Under the pieces are notes generated by a model, which was not told the DNA's origin, did no database searches, and saw nothing but the letters and a program-made list of their open reading frames with translations. From assembly GCF_042662125.1 (NCBI RefSeq), contig NZ_JBHSXL010000009.1, positions 248,001-312,000 on the forward strand: a stretch of DNA of 64,000 nucleotides, read 5' to 3'. Source of the DNA: Halopenitus salinus (GTDB lineage Archaea; Halobacteriota; Halobacteria; Halobacteriales; Haloferacaceae). The translations under genes and the position numbers were made by a program. Below are positions 17,950 to 26,697 of the stretch, in pieces (position 1 is the first letter of the stretch; each line of letters starts with the position of its first letter).

Positions 17950-18753
17950 ATGCGAATCGTCGAGTTGGGCGAGGGTCGACCCGAGATCGCGGTGGTCGCC
18001 GCCATCCACGGCGACGAGCCGTGCGGCGCACGCGCCGTCGACCGGCTTCTCGCCGACGAGGAGGCCTACGAACGGCCGGTCAAGCTGATCGTCGCCAACG
18101 AGGAGGCGCTCGAGGCGGGCGAGCGGTACCTCGAGGAGGACCTCAACCGGGCGTTCCCCGGCGATCCGGAGGCCGACACCCACGAAGGTCGCCTCGCCGA
18201 TCGGCTCCTCTCGGAGCTTCGGGGATGTACCACCCTCGCGCTCCACTCGACGCAGTCGTACGCGGAGCCCTTCGCGGTCATCGACACGATGGACGAGGTG
18301 GCCCGCGGCGTGGCCCCCCACCTTCCGGTCGAGGCGGTCGTCCAGACCGACGCCTTCACCGAGGGGCGGCTCATCGAGCACCCCCACACGATCGAGGTCG
18401 AGTGCGGCCTCCAGGGGACCGATGAGGCGGCCGACAACGCCTACTGGCTCGTTCGCGCGTTCCTCGCGGCGACGGGAGCGCTTTGCGCGCCCGGATCCGA
18501 GAGCGTCGTCGACGCGGGCGGTCGCGGCGACGTCGACGTCTTCCGGCTCTCGGACCGAATCGCGAAGCCCCCGGCGAGCGAGTACGAGGTGTTCGTTCAC
18601 AACTTCGAGCGCGTCGAGGCCGGCGAGCGGTTCGCGGCGGCCGACGGCGATCCGCTCGTCGCCGAGGAGCCCTTCTACCCCGTGTTGTTGTCCGCCTACG
18701 GCTACGAGCACGAGTTCGGCTACGCGGCCGAGTACGTCGACAGCTTCGCGTGA
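17950..18753 (+). CDS. Succinylglutamate desuccinylase/aspartoacylase-family hydrolase
   Basis: Zinc-dependent amide hydrolase of the M14-related AstE/AspA family (267 aa). Motifs: IHGDEPCG (zinc His and Glu, about residue 19), DLNRAFPG (substrate Arg, about 64), LALHSTQS (third zinc ligand His, about 97) and VECGLQGTDEAA (catalytic Glu, about 154). The C-terminal region is a beta domain as in aspartoacylases. The frame extends to 17377, but ATG 17950 precedes the fold and follows a TATA-like CTTATTCGC. Substrate unknown. Confidence 0.85.
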   Translation: MRIVELGEGRPEIAVVAAIHGDEPCGARAVDRLLADEEAYERPVKLIVANEEALEAGERYLEEDLNRAFPGDPEADTHEGRLADRLLSELRGCTTLALHSTQSYAEPFAVIDTMDEVARGVAPHLPVEAVVQTDAFTEGRLIEHPHTIEVECGLQGTDEAADNAYWLVRAFLAATGALCAPGSESVVDAGGRGDVDVFRLSDRIAKPPASEYEVFVHNFERVEAGERFAAADGDPLVAEEPFYPVLLSAYGYEHEFGYAAEYVDSFA

Positions 18754-18903
18754 GCTGGTGTCGGTCGATCGACGAAGCGGAGGATCAAAACCGGATCGTC
18801 GAGCGTCCCGGACGAACACCCCGGACGAGCTCCTCTAACGAGCGCCACGGCCGAGCGCGCTCGGTGGCCAGCCATTTAGGCGTGCCGTCCCCACCTCCGA
18901 TCG

Positions 18904-19692
18904 ATGAAGGTCCGTGGCGAACGCGAGTGTGTCGACTGCGGGACCCGCTGGTCCTACTACGAGACCGGATCGATCGCCTGTCCGGACTGTGAGAGCCTGC
19001 GAAGCGTCGGCGTCGACGAACGTCGCCGACACACGGACTCGCCGGTCGATCTCGATCTGTCCGATCACCGGCTTCGGTTCGGCGAGGCGGCGGGCACCCT
19101 CCCCGCGGACGGGATCTCCGACCTCGAGTCCGACCTGCGCGAGTACGTCCACCGGCGCGGCTTCGTCCGCGGCGGCGAGCTCCTGCCCCTCGACGACGTC
19201 TACCTGGCCGCCCGCGAGCTGCTACAGGCGCTCGACGTCTACGGCCGCCTCGCGGAGCCGAGCGATACGGAACGCGAGTACCTCCTCCGACTGCTCTCCG
19301 GCGCCGACGACGGCGACCGTCCGGCCCCGGGAACCGTCCCGGACCGGTTCCACGCGGCCCGCGGGCTCGCGTACGCGAACGCGATCGGGACCCACCGCGA
19401 GGACCTGACGACGTATCTCCGTGATCTGGAGGACGGAGCGGTCGATCCGGACGTCGACGTCGAGGACGGTCCGGATGACGTCGAGGACGACCCCAATATC
19501 GAGGCCACACGGGACGTCCTCGAGTCGCTTCGCGAACGAACGAAGCGCGTGGAATCGCTTCAGGGCGACGTCGACCCCGACGTGATCGAGGCGCTGGTAC
19601 GGGCGGAAAACGACCTGGTTCGATACCTGGATGCGGGAGACGCGACCGGTCTCTCCAGTGCGCGCGAGCGGGTGAGCGGGTCGAGGCGGTAG
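18904..19692 (+). CDS. Haloarchaeal zinc-ribbon protein, function unknown
   Basis: 262-aa protein with an N-terminal rubredoxin/TFIIB-like zinc ribbon (CVDCGTRWSYYETGSIACPDC, Cys pairs near residues 9 and 28). A helical region follows, with an acidic C-terminal third (DPDVDVEDGPDDVEDDPN, then a charged coiled segment). TATA-like CATTTAGGC about 30 bases upstream. Zinc binding is clear; whether it binds RNA, DNA or protein cannot be said. Confidence 0.72.
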   Translation: MKVRGERECVDCGTRWSYYETGSIACPDCESLRSVGVDERRRHTDSPVDLDLSDHRLRFGEAAGTLPADGISDLESDLREYVHRRGFVRGGELLPLDDVYLAARELLQALDVYGRLAEPSDTEREYLLRLLSGADDGDRPAPGTVPDRFHAARGLAYANAIGTHREDLTTYLRDLEDGAVDPDVDVEDGPDDVEDDPNIEATRDVLESLRERTKRVESLQGDVDPDVIEALVRAENDLVRYLDAGDATGLSSARERVSGSRR

Positions 19693-19798
19693 CGCCCTCC
19701 GGGGCCGAACCGGTGGTGACCGCCGAGTTCACACCGCTGGCGCCGACGATCCGACCGCGAACCGCACGCATTAACCCTTTCCGTCGGAATCGGCGTGC

Positions 19799-20035
19799 GT
19801 GAGCGATACCGCCGACTTCGACGTCCACGCCCATCGCCATCGACTCAAACAGCTCCGCGACGACGGCGGGACCGAACTCTACGAGAACCGCGACGGGGTG
19901 GCCTGTCCGGCCTGCGGCGAGTCCTTCTCGCGGCTGTTCCTCACGCGACGGGCGCGGACCTCGTTCCCGTCGAACGACGGCGCCCCGTTCTGTCTGGTTC
20001 GGACGTCCGAGTCGATCTGCGTGTTCCGACACTGA
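19799..20035 (+). CDS. Small zinc-finger-like haloarchaeal protein
   Basis: 78-aa protein starting with GTG. It has one C-x2-C pair (VACPACGESFSRLF, about residue 36) and two more cysteines in PFCLVRTSESICVF near the end, a likely single zinc site. A TATA-like GCATTAACC lies about 30 bases upstream. No characterised relative is recognised. Convergent with folD. Confidence 0.7.
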   Translation: MSDTADFDVHAHRHRLKQLRDDGGTELYENRDGVACPACGESFSRLFLTRRARTSFPSNDGAPFCLVRTSESICVFRH

Positions 20036-20077
20036 ACCGCGCGAACGCCGCGTCGGGTTCCGGAGGGATCGATATCG

Positions 20078-20971
20078 TCAGGGCAGATCGATCTCGACGC
20101 CGGTCTGCAGGCTGGCCGCCTTGAGGGTGTTGTACAGGAGCATCGCGCGGGTCATCGGGCCGACGCCGCCGGGAACCGGCGTGATGGCGCCCGCGACCTC
20201 CGCCGCCGATTCGTACGCCACGTCGCCGACGAGTTCCGTGCCCGATCCGTCCTCGCTCTCGACGCGGTTGATCCCGACGTCGATCACGGTGGCGCCCGCC
20301 TTCAGCATCGAGCCGTCGATGAACTCGGGGATTCCGGCGGCGGCGATCACGATGTCGGCCTCGCGCGTCCGGGCTTCGAGGTCGTCTGTCCGGGAGTGAC
20401 AGACCGTGACCGTGGCGTTGCCGCCGGGCGCCTTCTGGATGAGCAGGTTCGCCATCGGCTTGCCGACGATGTCCGAACGCCCCACGACGACCGCGTCCGC
20501 GCCCTCCGTCTCCACGTCGTGTGCGGCGAGCAGGCGCTGGATGCCGTGTGGCGTGCAGGGCTTGAACCGTGCGTTTCCGGCGACGAGCCGCCCCACGTTC
20601 TCGGGATGGAACCCGTCGACGTCCTTCTCGGGGCGGATCCGGCGCAGCACCTCGCGCTCGTCGACGTGGTCGGGAACGGGAAGCTGAACCAGGATTCCGT
20701 GGACGTCCTCGTCGTCGTTCAGATCGTCGATCGTCCCGTACAGCTCCTCGGCGGACGCCTCGGGATCCAACTCGACGTGGATGCCGTCCATCCCGACCTC
20801 CTCGCAGTCGCGCTGTTTCATCGAGACGTACGTCTCGCTCGCGGCGTCCTCGCTCATCAACACGGTCGCGAGTCCCGGCTCGACCCCGGCCGCGGAAAGC
20901 GTCTCGACGCGGTCGGCGATCTCCTCGCGGAGTTCGGTTGCGACGGCGTTCCCGTCGATGACCTCGGTCAT
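20078..20971 (-). CDS. folD: Methylenetetrahydrofolate dehydrogenase/cyclohydrolase FolD
   Basis: Bifunctional enzyme converting 5,10-methylene- to 10-formyl-tetrahydrofolate (297 aa, normal length). Conserved motifs: active-site Y-x3-K in TYVSMKQRDCEE (about residue 50), GILVQLPVPDH (about 94), DVDGFHPEN (about 118), cofactor site VVGRSDIVGKPMANLL (about 162) and PVPGGVGPMTRAML near 267. A TATA-like CCTTTTACC lies about 28 bases upstream on the minus strand. Confidence 0.96.
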   Translation of the reverse strand: MTEVIDGNAVATELREEIADRVETLSAAGVEPGLATVLMSEDAASETYVSMKQRDCEEVGMDGIHVELDPEASAEELYGTIDDLNDDEDVHGILVQLPVPDHVDEREVLRRIRPEKDVDGFHPENVGRLVAGNARFKPCTPHGIQRLLAAHDVETEGADAVVVGRSDIVGKPMANLLIQKAPGGNATVTVCHSRTDDLEARTREADIVIAAAGIPEFIDGSMLKAGATVIDVGINRVESEDGSGTELVGDVAYESAAEVAGAITPVPGGVGPMTRAMLLYNTLKAASLQTGVEIDLP

Positions 20972-21044
20972 ACCCGTACGTGTCGCACGCGCCGGTAAAA
21001 GGACACGGGATCGTGGTCAATACGGTCCTCGAGACGGTCGATGT

Positions 21045-21062
21045 ATACACGCTCGTGTGTAT
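21045..21062. promoter_or_regulatory. Inverted repeat upstream of the NhaC antiporter gene
   Basis: ATACAC-gctcgt-GTGTAT, a perfect 6+6 inverted repeat with a 6-base spacer, 51-68 bases before the ATG. It lies just upstream of the TATA-like TGTTTAGT at 21079-21086, where an archaeal activator or repressor would bind. Confidence 0.4.
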
Positions 21063-21112
21063 CTACGCCGGATCACGGGTGTTTAGTCGGTACGACGAGA
21101 AGGAGCACAGAC

Positions 21113-22675
21113 ATGCCCGATTCCACGACTGAACGGGACCCGACCGCCGAATTCGGCGGGTCGGACGTCGCCGACGGGCCCGACCTGGAGTTCCACGGCG
21201 GACGGGGGATGAGCGCCCTGCCCATCGTCTTCTTCATCCTGTGGGCCGTCGTCCAGACGGCGCTGTTGCGCGTCTCCGATACCACCGGGCTCGTCGCCGG
21301 GATGCTTCTCGGGCTCATCGTCGGGATGTTCCTCGTGAAGGGTTCCTGGACCGGGTACGCGAACACCATCTTCGAGGGGATGACCCAGCCGGTCGCCGTG
21401 ACCGCCATCGTCGCCTGGATGTGGGCCGGAATGTTCACGGAGACGCTTCAGGCCGGCGGGTTCGTCGGCGGCCTCGTGTGGATCGCCGACGTCGCCGGCG
21501 TCGGTGCGACCGTCTTTCCGGCCATCACCTTCGTGCTCGCGGCCGTCCTCGCGACCGGCATCGGAACCGGATACGGGACGAGCGTCGCGTTCGTGGGGCT
21601 GTTCTTCCCGGCCGGGATCCTCCTCGGCTCGAGTCCCGTGTTGACCTTCGGCGCGATCCTGTCGGGAGCGATCTTCGGCGACAACCTCGCACCCGTCTCC
21701 GATACGACGATCGTCTCCGCGGTCACCCAGGACGCCGACATCGGCGGCGTCGTGGCCTCTCGGTTCAAATACGCGATCGTCGCGGCCGCCGTCGCCCTGC
21801 CCGCCTACGTCCTCGCGGGCGCGGTCATGCCCGGCATCGACGTCGCCGGGGATCCCCGGAAGGTGCTCCTTCGGGGGGCGGATCCGCTCGCGCTCGTTCA
21901 TCTGCTCTCGATGGGCGTCGTCATCGTTGCCGCCATCGCCGGCCGCCACATCGTCGAAGCGATCTCGTGGGGGATCGTGATCGCGGTCGCGTTGAACCTG
22001 ATCGGCGGGCTCGCCTCGCCCGCGGACATCCTCGTCTTCCGTGCGCCCGCAGAAGCTCCGGCAGCCGGGGTCCTCTCGGGGCTCCCGATCGTCGAGATCG
22101 TCTCCGACGCGAGCGAGATCGGCGTCGGCGGCTCGATATACGCCGGCGCGGCCGGGTTCTTCGCGCTGTCGATCCTCGTGTTGTTGATCATCGCGGCCGC
22201 CCAGATCATGATCCGCGGCGGCGCCTTCGAGGCGATGCTCGAGTGGTCGATCGATCACCTCGCGACGAACGTCCGCAACGCGGAGTTGACCATGGTCGGG
22301 ACCGCGGCCCTCGTCAACGCCGCGATCACGATCAACACCGCCGCCGAGATCGCCATCGGCCCCTACATCGCGAAGATCGGCGAGCGGTTCAACATCAACG
22401 GTTACAGACGGGCGAACATCCTCGACGCCCAGACGGCCGCGCTCGGCTACATCTTCCCGTGGTCCGGCGGCGTACTCGCCGGCTACTCCGCGATGATCGG
22501 CCTCCCGGGCACCTTCGAGTGGTTCGAGGAGGGGATGCTCGTTAACCCCGCCGAGGTCTGGCCGTTCGTCTTCCACGGCTGGCTGCTCGTGGGGGTCTTC
22601 GTCCTCGCGGCCGTCACCGGGTTCGGTCGCGAGTACGTCATCGACCGCGAGAGCGAAGAGGTGGCCCGCGTATGA
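21113..22675 (+). CDS. nhaC: NhaC-family Na+/H+ antiporter
   Basis: Secondary transporter of the NhaC family (520 aa) with about 11 hydrophobic segments. Conserved patches include GTGYGTSVAFVGLFFPAG (about residue 153), FGDNLAPVSDTTIVSAV (about 189, the charged transport helix) and NTAAEIAIGPYIAKIGERF near 408. Likely sodium export, though NhaC relatives also exchange organic acids. ATG 21113 is preferred to the upstream frame start at 21041 because TATA (21079) and operator-like sequence lie between. Overlaps the next gene by ATGA. Confidence 0.88.
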   Translation: MPDSTTERDPTAEFGGSDVADGPDLEFHGGRGMSALPIVFFILWAVVQTALLRVSDTTGLVAGMLLGLIVGMFLVKGSWTGYANTIFEGMTQPVAVTAIVAWMWAGMFTETLQAGGFVGGLVWIADVAGVGATVFPAITFVLAAVLATGIGTGYGTSVAFVGLFFPAGILLGSSPVLTFGAILSGAIFGDNLAPVSDTTIVSAVTQDADIGGVVASRFKYAIVAAAVALPAYVLAGAVMPGIDVAGDPRKVLLRGADPLALVHLLSMGVVIVAAIAGRHIVEAISWGIVIAVALNLIGGLASPADILVFRAPAEAPAAGVLSGLPIVEIVSDASEIGVGGSIYAGAAGFFALSILVLLIIAAAQIMIRGGAFEAMLEWSIDHLATNVRNAELTMVGTAALVNAAITINTAAEIAIGPYIAKIGERFNINGYRRANILDAQTAALGYIFPWSGGVLAGYSAMIGLPGTFEWFEEGMLVNPAEVWPFVFHGWLLVGVFVLAAVTGFGREYVIDRESEEVARV

Positions 22676-22950
22676 GCGCCCTCCGCAAGTTCCTCGCCGG
22701 CTGGTCGTTCCGGACGACCACTCCGTCCCTCGAGCCAGGCGAGACCGTCTCGGTCTTCGTCGCCGAGTACGAGCCGGAGACCGGCGAGGGCATCGTCTTC
22801 GTCGGTGACATGCGACTCGCCGTGGCGAACTTCGATCCGGACGCGCTCGGCGACAGGGTCGCGGTCCGCATCACCGACTTCGACCCGGACGAATCGGTCG
22901 GCCGGGGGGAGTTCGAGGGCGTCGTCGAGGAGAGTTCCTACGACGTGTAG
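22672..22950 (+). CDS. Small beta-rich protein coupled to nhaC
   Basis: 92-aa protein whose ATG overlaps the nhaC stop (22672-22675). After a short aromatic N-terminus (FLAGWSFRTTTP) it is predicted mostly beta: ETVSVFVAEYEPETGEGIVF, then DRVAVRITDFD. The pattern resembles a TRAM/OB-type barrel, but that is a guess. The translational coupling suggests it works with the antiporter or its regulation. Confidence 0.68.
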   Translation: MSALRKFLAGWSFRTTTPSLEPGETVSVFVAEYEPETGEGIVFVGDMRLAVANFDPDALGDRVAVRITDFDPDESVGRGEFEGVVEESSYDV

Positions 22951-23082
22951 CGGTGGGTGGATTCGTGTTGATCATCGCCGGCCTCCGGTGAAACGGCACG
23001 CGATCCGTTCCGATATCTCTCGGCGACGGCGCCGATCGGTGCTCAAGGCCGAATGGGAAAGGAAAGCGCACGTCGTGAACCA

Positions 23083-23094
23083 TGGTAACTACCA
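23083..23094. promoter_or_regulatory. Palindrome upstream of trkA TATA box
   Basis: TGGTA-AC-TACCA, a perfect 5+5 palindrome directly before the TATA-like AGATTTTTC at 23099-23107 of the trkA gene (ATG 23132). A site for a dimeric regulator is plausible. Confidence 0.4.
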
Positions 23095-23131
23095 ACATAG
23101 ATTTTTCACGCAGGTCGACGTATCCAGGCCC

Positions 23132-23788
23132 ATGAGGATACTGGTCGTCGGATTCGGTCGAGTCGGTTCGCGGACCGCACGGATCCTCGCGGCGGAGGGT
23201 CACGAGGTCGTGGTCGTCGACGACGACCCGGAGAAGGTGCATCGAGCGCGCGAACGGGAGTTCACGGTGATCGAGGGTGACGGAGCGCTCGAGAGCGTGC
23301 TTGAGGAGGCGGGGATCGAAACCGTAGACGCCGTGGGGGGACTCACCGGCTCCGTCGAGACGAACCACGCCGTATGCCGCATCGCCTCCGAGCACGGCCG
23401 TCGAACCGTGATGCGTCTGAGCGAGGACGTCGACCCGGAGGTGTACGACCGATACGAATCGGACGCCGATGCCGTGATCTATCCGGAGCGGTTCGGAGCC
23501 GCGGGCGCGAAGACGGCGCTTCTCGGCGGCGACTTCAACGCCCTAGACGAGTTGACCGAGGACCTCCAGCTGTTCGTCCTGACGGTTCCAGAACAAGCGC
23601 CCTCGGTGGGGAGACACGTCAACGAGATCGATCTCGACGACGACGGACGAATATACGCCCACGGACGAAAGGACGAGTCGCTCACGATCCCGCTTCCGGG
23701 AACGATGGTCGAGGCGGGAGACCGGATCGCGCTTCTCGCCTCGACGGGCTCCATCGATCGGGTCCGGTCGCAGATCACGGGGACGTGA
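23132..23788 (+). CDS. trkA: TrkA-type K+ uptake regulatory protein
   Basis: 218-aa RCK protein that gates a Trk/Ktr potassium transporter or K+ channel. The N-terminal Rossmann domain has VVGFGRVGSRTARIL (about residue 5) with the acidic strand end VVVDDD (about 30); a TrkA_C domain fills residues 140-218 (GRHVNEIDL, then PLPGTMVEAGDRIALL). No TrkH membrane partner is in the window. ATG 23132 follows a TATA element and palindrome; the frame upstream is open but unrelated. Confidence 0.9.
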   Translation: MRILVVGFGRVGSRTARILAAEGHEVVVVDDDPEKVHRAREREFTVIEGDGALESVLEEAGIETVDAVGGLTGSVETNHAVCRIASEHGRRTVMRLSEDVDPEVYDRYESDADAVIYPERFGAAGAKTALLGGDFNALDELTEDLQLFVLTVPEQAPSVGRHVNEIDLDDDGRIYAHGRKDESLTIPLPGTMVEAGDRIALLASTGSIDRVRSQITGT

Positions 23789-23885
23789 GCCGGGCCGGAA
23801 TGGAAGTGAAACGGTGAAGGATGTAAAACGGAGAAGGGAGAGGGAGCGAAGAAGGGAGCCGGTCGAGTCCACAAACCGGATATGG

Positions 23886-24530
23886 ATGGGACGCGTCACT
23901 CCGGCAGTGAACTGGGGATCGCTGTTCGATCGCGGTGAGTCGGCAGACGTCGACCGGGCGGCCGTGACGGGGGCGCTCGAACGGCGGCGCTCCGGGATCG
24001 ACGATCGTCGCGACGGGGACGAACCGAACACGGAGTCCGGCGACCCGTCCGCGTCGACGCCTCCGGATCCGTCGCCGTCCCGGGTGGTCGCGGACGCCGA
24101 CGTGCTCGCCGCGGATCTCCTGTGCGGCGGTGACGCCCGTGAGGCGCTCGATGCGATCCGTCGACACTCGTGGATGACGCTGGTCGCGAGCGAACCGCTG
24201 GTGGCGGACGCGAGGGAGGTGATCGCGGAGCTCACAGAGGAGACGCTCGCGGACGAATGGGCGGAACTTGTCACCGAGCGCTCTGAGCGGGTGGAGCATC
24301 CGGCCGGCGATCACCCGGCCCTGGCGTCGGCATACCGCGGCGGAGCGATGCACGTGCTCTCCTTCGATCCGGGATTGACGAGCGCCGCCGCCGGCGTCGC
24401 GGTCCGCGGTCGGATTCCGGCGAGCATCCGGGAGCCGCACGCGTTCGCGGCGGTGTTCGACGCGGAACGGCTGTACCCGACGGTCGTCGGGGGAGAGTAT
24501 CCGGGACCCGACCGCGATCCTCGAGCGTGA
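23886..24530 (+). CDS. PIN-like haloarchaeal protein, function unknown
   Basis: 214-aa protein. After a variable, charged first 70 residues, the region from VVADADVLAADLL (about residue 66) to VLSFDPGLTSAA (about 157) has the spaced acidic residues of a PIN-like nuclease fold (D near the first strand, E and D in the middle, D after the last strand). Metal-dependent RNase activity is therefore possible but unproven. The frame opens at 23814; ATG 23886 (GRVTPAVNWG) is preferred. Confidence 0.65.
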   Translation: MGRVTPAVNWGSLFDRGESADVDRAAVTGALERRRSGIDDRRDGDEPNTESGDPSASTPPDPSPSRVVADADVLAADLLCGGDAREALDAIRRHSWMTLVASEPLVADAREVIAELTEETLADEWAELVTERSERVEHPAGDHPALASAYRGGAMHVLSFDPGLTSAAAGVAVRGRIPASIREPHAFAAVFDAERLYPTVVGGEYPGPDRDPRA

Positions 24531-24747
24531 TCGCCCGACGCGTACGGGGAGGGACGGAAACGGGGAGAACGCGGCACGTCCGATCGGGATGAATGGCGGA
24601 CAGGCGACACGAACGCGTGATCAGAGATCCCGACGCGGCGTGTCGCACACCCGCGGACGCGTCGGGGCCATCATGGCTGGCACGCCGCGGGCTGGGTCGT
24701 CATCGGTGATAAACATCCGGACGCGGTGGCGTTCGGCGAACGACGAA

Positions 24748-25374
24748 CTAGCGCTCGGCGAACCACTCGGCAAACTTCGCGAGGGCGCGTCCGCGGTGTG
24801 AGACGGCGTTCTTCCGTTCGGTGTCCATCTCGGCGAAGGTCGTCCCGTCGTGTTCGAAGATCGGGTCGTACCCGAACCCGCCGTCGCCGCGGGGGGAGAC
24901 GATCGTTCCGGGGACGTACCCCTCGAACAGCTTCACCGGAAGCGGACGGTCCGCCGTCTCCGCGTCCGGACCCGCCGCGGCGGCCGCGTTGCGATCCTCG
25001 CGGTCGATCGGGTCGGGGCTCGCGTCGAAGTCGTCGCCGTCGCAATACGCCAACACACACCGGAAGGAGGCGCGGCGATCGTCCAGATCGCTCGCGATCG
25101 CGTGGACCCCCTCGACGCCGAGGGTGTCCTCGACGTAGGAGGAGTAGGGGCCGGGGAATCCGTCGAGCCCCTCGATGAACAGGCCGGCGTCGTCGACGAG
25201 AACGGGGTCGCCGGCGTGACGGTACGCCTCTCGCGCGCCGTGTGCGGCGATCGGAGCGAGGTCCGGACTCTGTATCTCGGGATAGTCGTACTCCAGTCGT
25301 TTCACGGAGCCGTCCCGGAGGTAGGATTCGGCCTCGCGGACCTTTCCGGGATTGGTCGTCACGTAGGTGAGCAT
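24748..25374 (-). CDS. rdgB: XTP/dITP (non-canonical purine NTP) pyrophosphatase
   Basis: HAM1/RdgB-family house-cleaning enzyme that hydrolyses ITP, dITP and XTP to monophosphates (208 aa). Motifs: TYVTTNPGKVREAE (about residue 3), VDDAGLFIEGLDGFPG (about 61), GGFGYDPIFEHDG (about 157) and VSHRGRALAKF near the C-terminus. The repeat-rich 25413-25495 lies in its upstream region. Confidence 0.95.
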   Translation of the reverse strand: MLTYVTTNPGKVREAESYLRDGSVKRLEYDYPEIQSPDLAPIAAHGAREAYRHAGDPVLVDDAGLFIEGLDGFPGPYSSYVEDTLGVEGVHAIASDLDDRRASFRCVLAYCDGDDFDASPDPIDREDRNAAAAAGPDAETADRPLPVKLFEGYVPGTIVSPRGDGGFGYDPIFEHDGTTFAEMDTERKNAVSHRGRALAKFAEWFAER

Positions 25375-25412
25375 ACCGACGTCTCGGCTGTCGATCGGGA
25401 ATAGGCGTCGAT

Positions 25413-25495
25413 CGGGATCGGGGCCGCGAGCGGGGCCGAAATCGGGAGCGGGAGCGGGAGCGGGACCAGTAACGGGACCGGAACCGGGACCAGGG
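25413..25495. repeat. Low-complexity GGGAGC/GGGACC tract
   Basis: Simple tract built of hexamer-like units (GGGAGC three times in a row, then GGGACC/GGAACC variants) in the gap between the rdgB start and the 3' end of the siroheme decarboxylase gene. It is purine-skewed on the plus strand. It may be replication slippage product; no coding function. Confidence 0.6.
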
Positions 25496-25524
25496 TCAAA
25501 AATCGACGATCGGCCGGCCGGGAG

Positions 25525-26580
25525 TCACTCCGTGAGGAGGTCCTCGTAGTGCGCGCCGGTCTGTTTGAGCGTCTCGGTGGAGTAGAGCCGTTCGTGGTCG
25601 ACCGGCAGGTGGTCGGCGGCGAGCTCGTCGACCTTCTCGTCGACGGCGTCCGCGTCGCGGCCGTGGATCATGGTGAAGAGGTTGTAGGGCCAGTCGTGTT
25701 CCGGACGGCGGGGACGGTGATAACAGAGCGTCACGTACGGCAGGCTGCCGACGCGCTCGCCGCGCTCGTCGAGTTCCCCGTCTGGAACGTCCCAGACGAC
25801 CATGCAGTTGTTCTCGAAGCCGGTGACGACGTGGTTGACGACACAGCCGATCCGCTTTATGCACCCGTCATCGAGGAGCCGCTCGATCGCCTGCAGGACG
25901 GCCTCGGGGTCGGCGTCGAGGTCCGCGGCGACGTCGCGATACGGCGTGGCCGAAAGCGGAAGGCCGCCCTGGATCGCCAACAGCACCTCCGCCTCGAGAC
26001 GCGTGAGGTCGCCGCGCGACTCCTCCGGGATGCGGGTCGCGGAGGCGTCCTCGCCGGCGACCGACTCGCGAGCGAACCGGTCGCGATTGACCACCGGGAA
26101 CTCGAGGTCGATGTAGTAGTCGGTCAACATCGGCAACGCGAGCACCGACAGGCCGGTGCGTCGCTCGATCTCCTCGCGGATCGCATCGCGTTTTTCGCGC
26201 GTGCCGGCCGTGATGACGAACCACATGTTCCACTCGTGGTCGCGGCGGTAGTTGTGGTTCACCTGTCGGTACCCGTTTACCACCTCGGCGATCTCGTAGA
26301 ACCGTTCCTCGGGAGCCCGCACGGCGGCGAGCATCGAGGAGCCGATCACCGGCGGATTGAGGACCGCCCCGAATCGGCGAAAAACGCCCTCCTCGTGGAG
26401 TCTACGGACCCGGTCGATGAGCGCCTCGGCCGTGAGGTCGCGGTCGGTCTCCGCGGCGATCTCGGCGGCGACCGATTCGAAGGGGGACTCGACGACCGGA
26501 AAGCCGCTCTGGTAGCCGTCGATCAAGGCGGCGTCGACGGCGTCCAATCCGCGTCGCCAGTCGGCAGCGGTGGTCATCAC
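25525..26580 (-). CDS. ahbAB: Siroheme decarboxylase, fused AhbA-AhbB
   Basis: Converts siroheme to 12,18-didecarboxysiroheme in the alternative haem pathway of archaea. 351 aa holding two AsnC-like halves in one chain. The first has RFGAVLNPPVIG (about residue 71) and NHNYRRDHEWNMWFVI (about 108). The second has RIGCVVNHVVTGFENN (about 240) and CYHRPRRPEHDWPYNLFTMI (about 283), the family's paired signature motifs. Such proteins are often mislabelled Lrp regulators; the CYxRPR...DWPYNLFxMIHG motif argues for the enzyme. A TATA-like element (TAGATAACT) is about 25 bases upstream. Confidence 0.87.
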   Translation of the reverse strand: MMTTAADWRRGLDAVDAALIDGYQSGFPVVESPFESVAAEIAAETDRDLTAEALIDRVRRLHEEGVFRRFGAVLNPPVIGSSMLAAVRAPEERFYEIAEVVNGYRQVNHNYRRDHEWNMWFVITAGTREKRDAIREEIERRTGLSVLALPMLTDYYIDLEFPVVNRDRFARESVAGEDASATRIPEESRGDLTRLEAEVLLAIQGGLPLSATPYRDVAADLDADPEAVLQAIERLLDDGCIKRIGCVVNHVVTGFENNCMVVWDVPDGELDERGERVGSLPYVTLCYHRPRRPEHDWPYNLFTMIHGRDADAVDEKVDELAADHLPVDHERLYSTETLKQTGAHYEDLLTE

Positions 26581-26697
26581 TCCCGGTAGGGAGCGGAGTT
26601 ATCTACGGCTTTCGGAGTCGGAACGCGGCGGCGGGACGATTCCCGCTCGATCGGAGCAAGCGGGAGGCTTTTGCGGGGAGCGACCGTACCGTTCGCC

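Noticed and set aside
21100..21112. AAGGAG 7 bases before the nhaC ATG as a Shine-Dalgarno site
   Set aside because: The TATA-like box at 21079-21086 predicts a transcript starting at about 21108, inside or after the motif, so it would not be in the message.
24621..24718. TATA-like TTTATCACC on the minus strand at about 24707-24716 with a 17-codon frame from ATG 24674
   Set aside because: The peptide (MMAPTRPRVCDT...) has no helix or conservation signal, spacing is long, and the next gene is on the other strand.
25413..25495. Possible CRISPR or regulatory array in the GGGAGC tract
   Set aside because: Units are 6 bases, directly adjacent and degenerate; simple-sequence slippage explains it.
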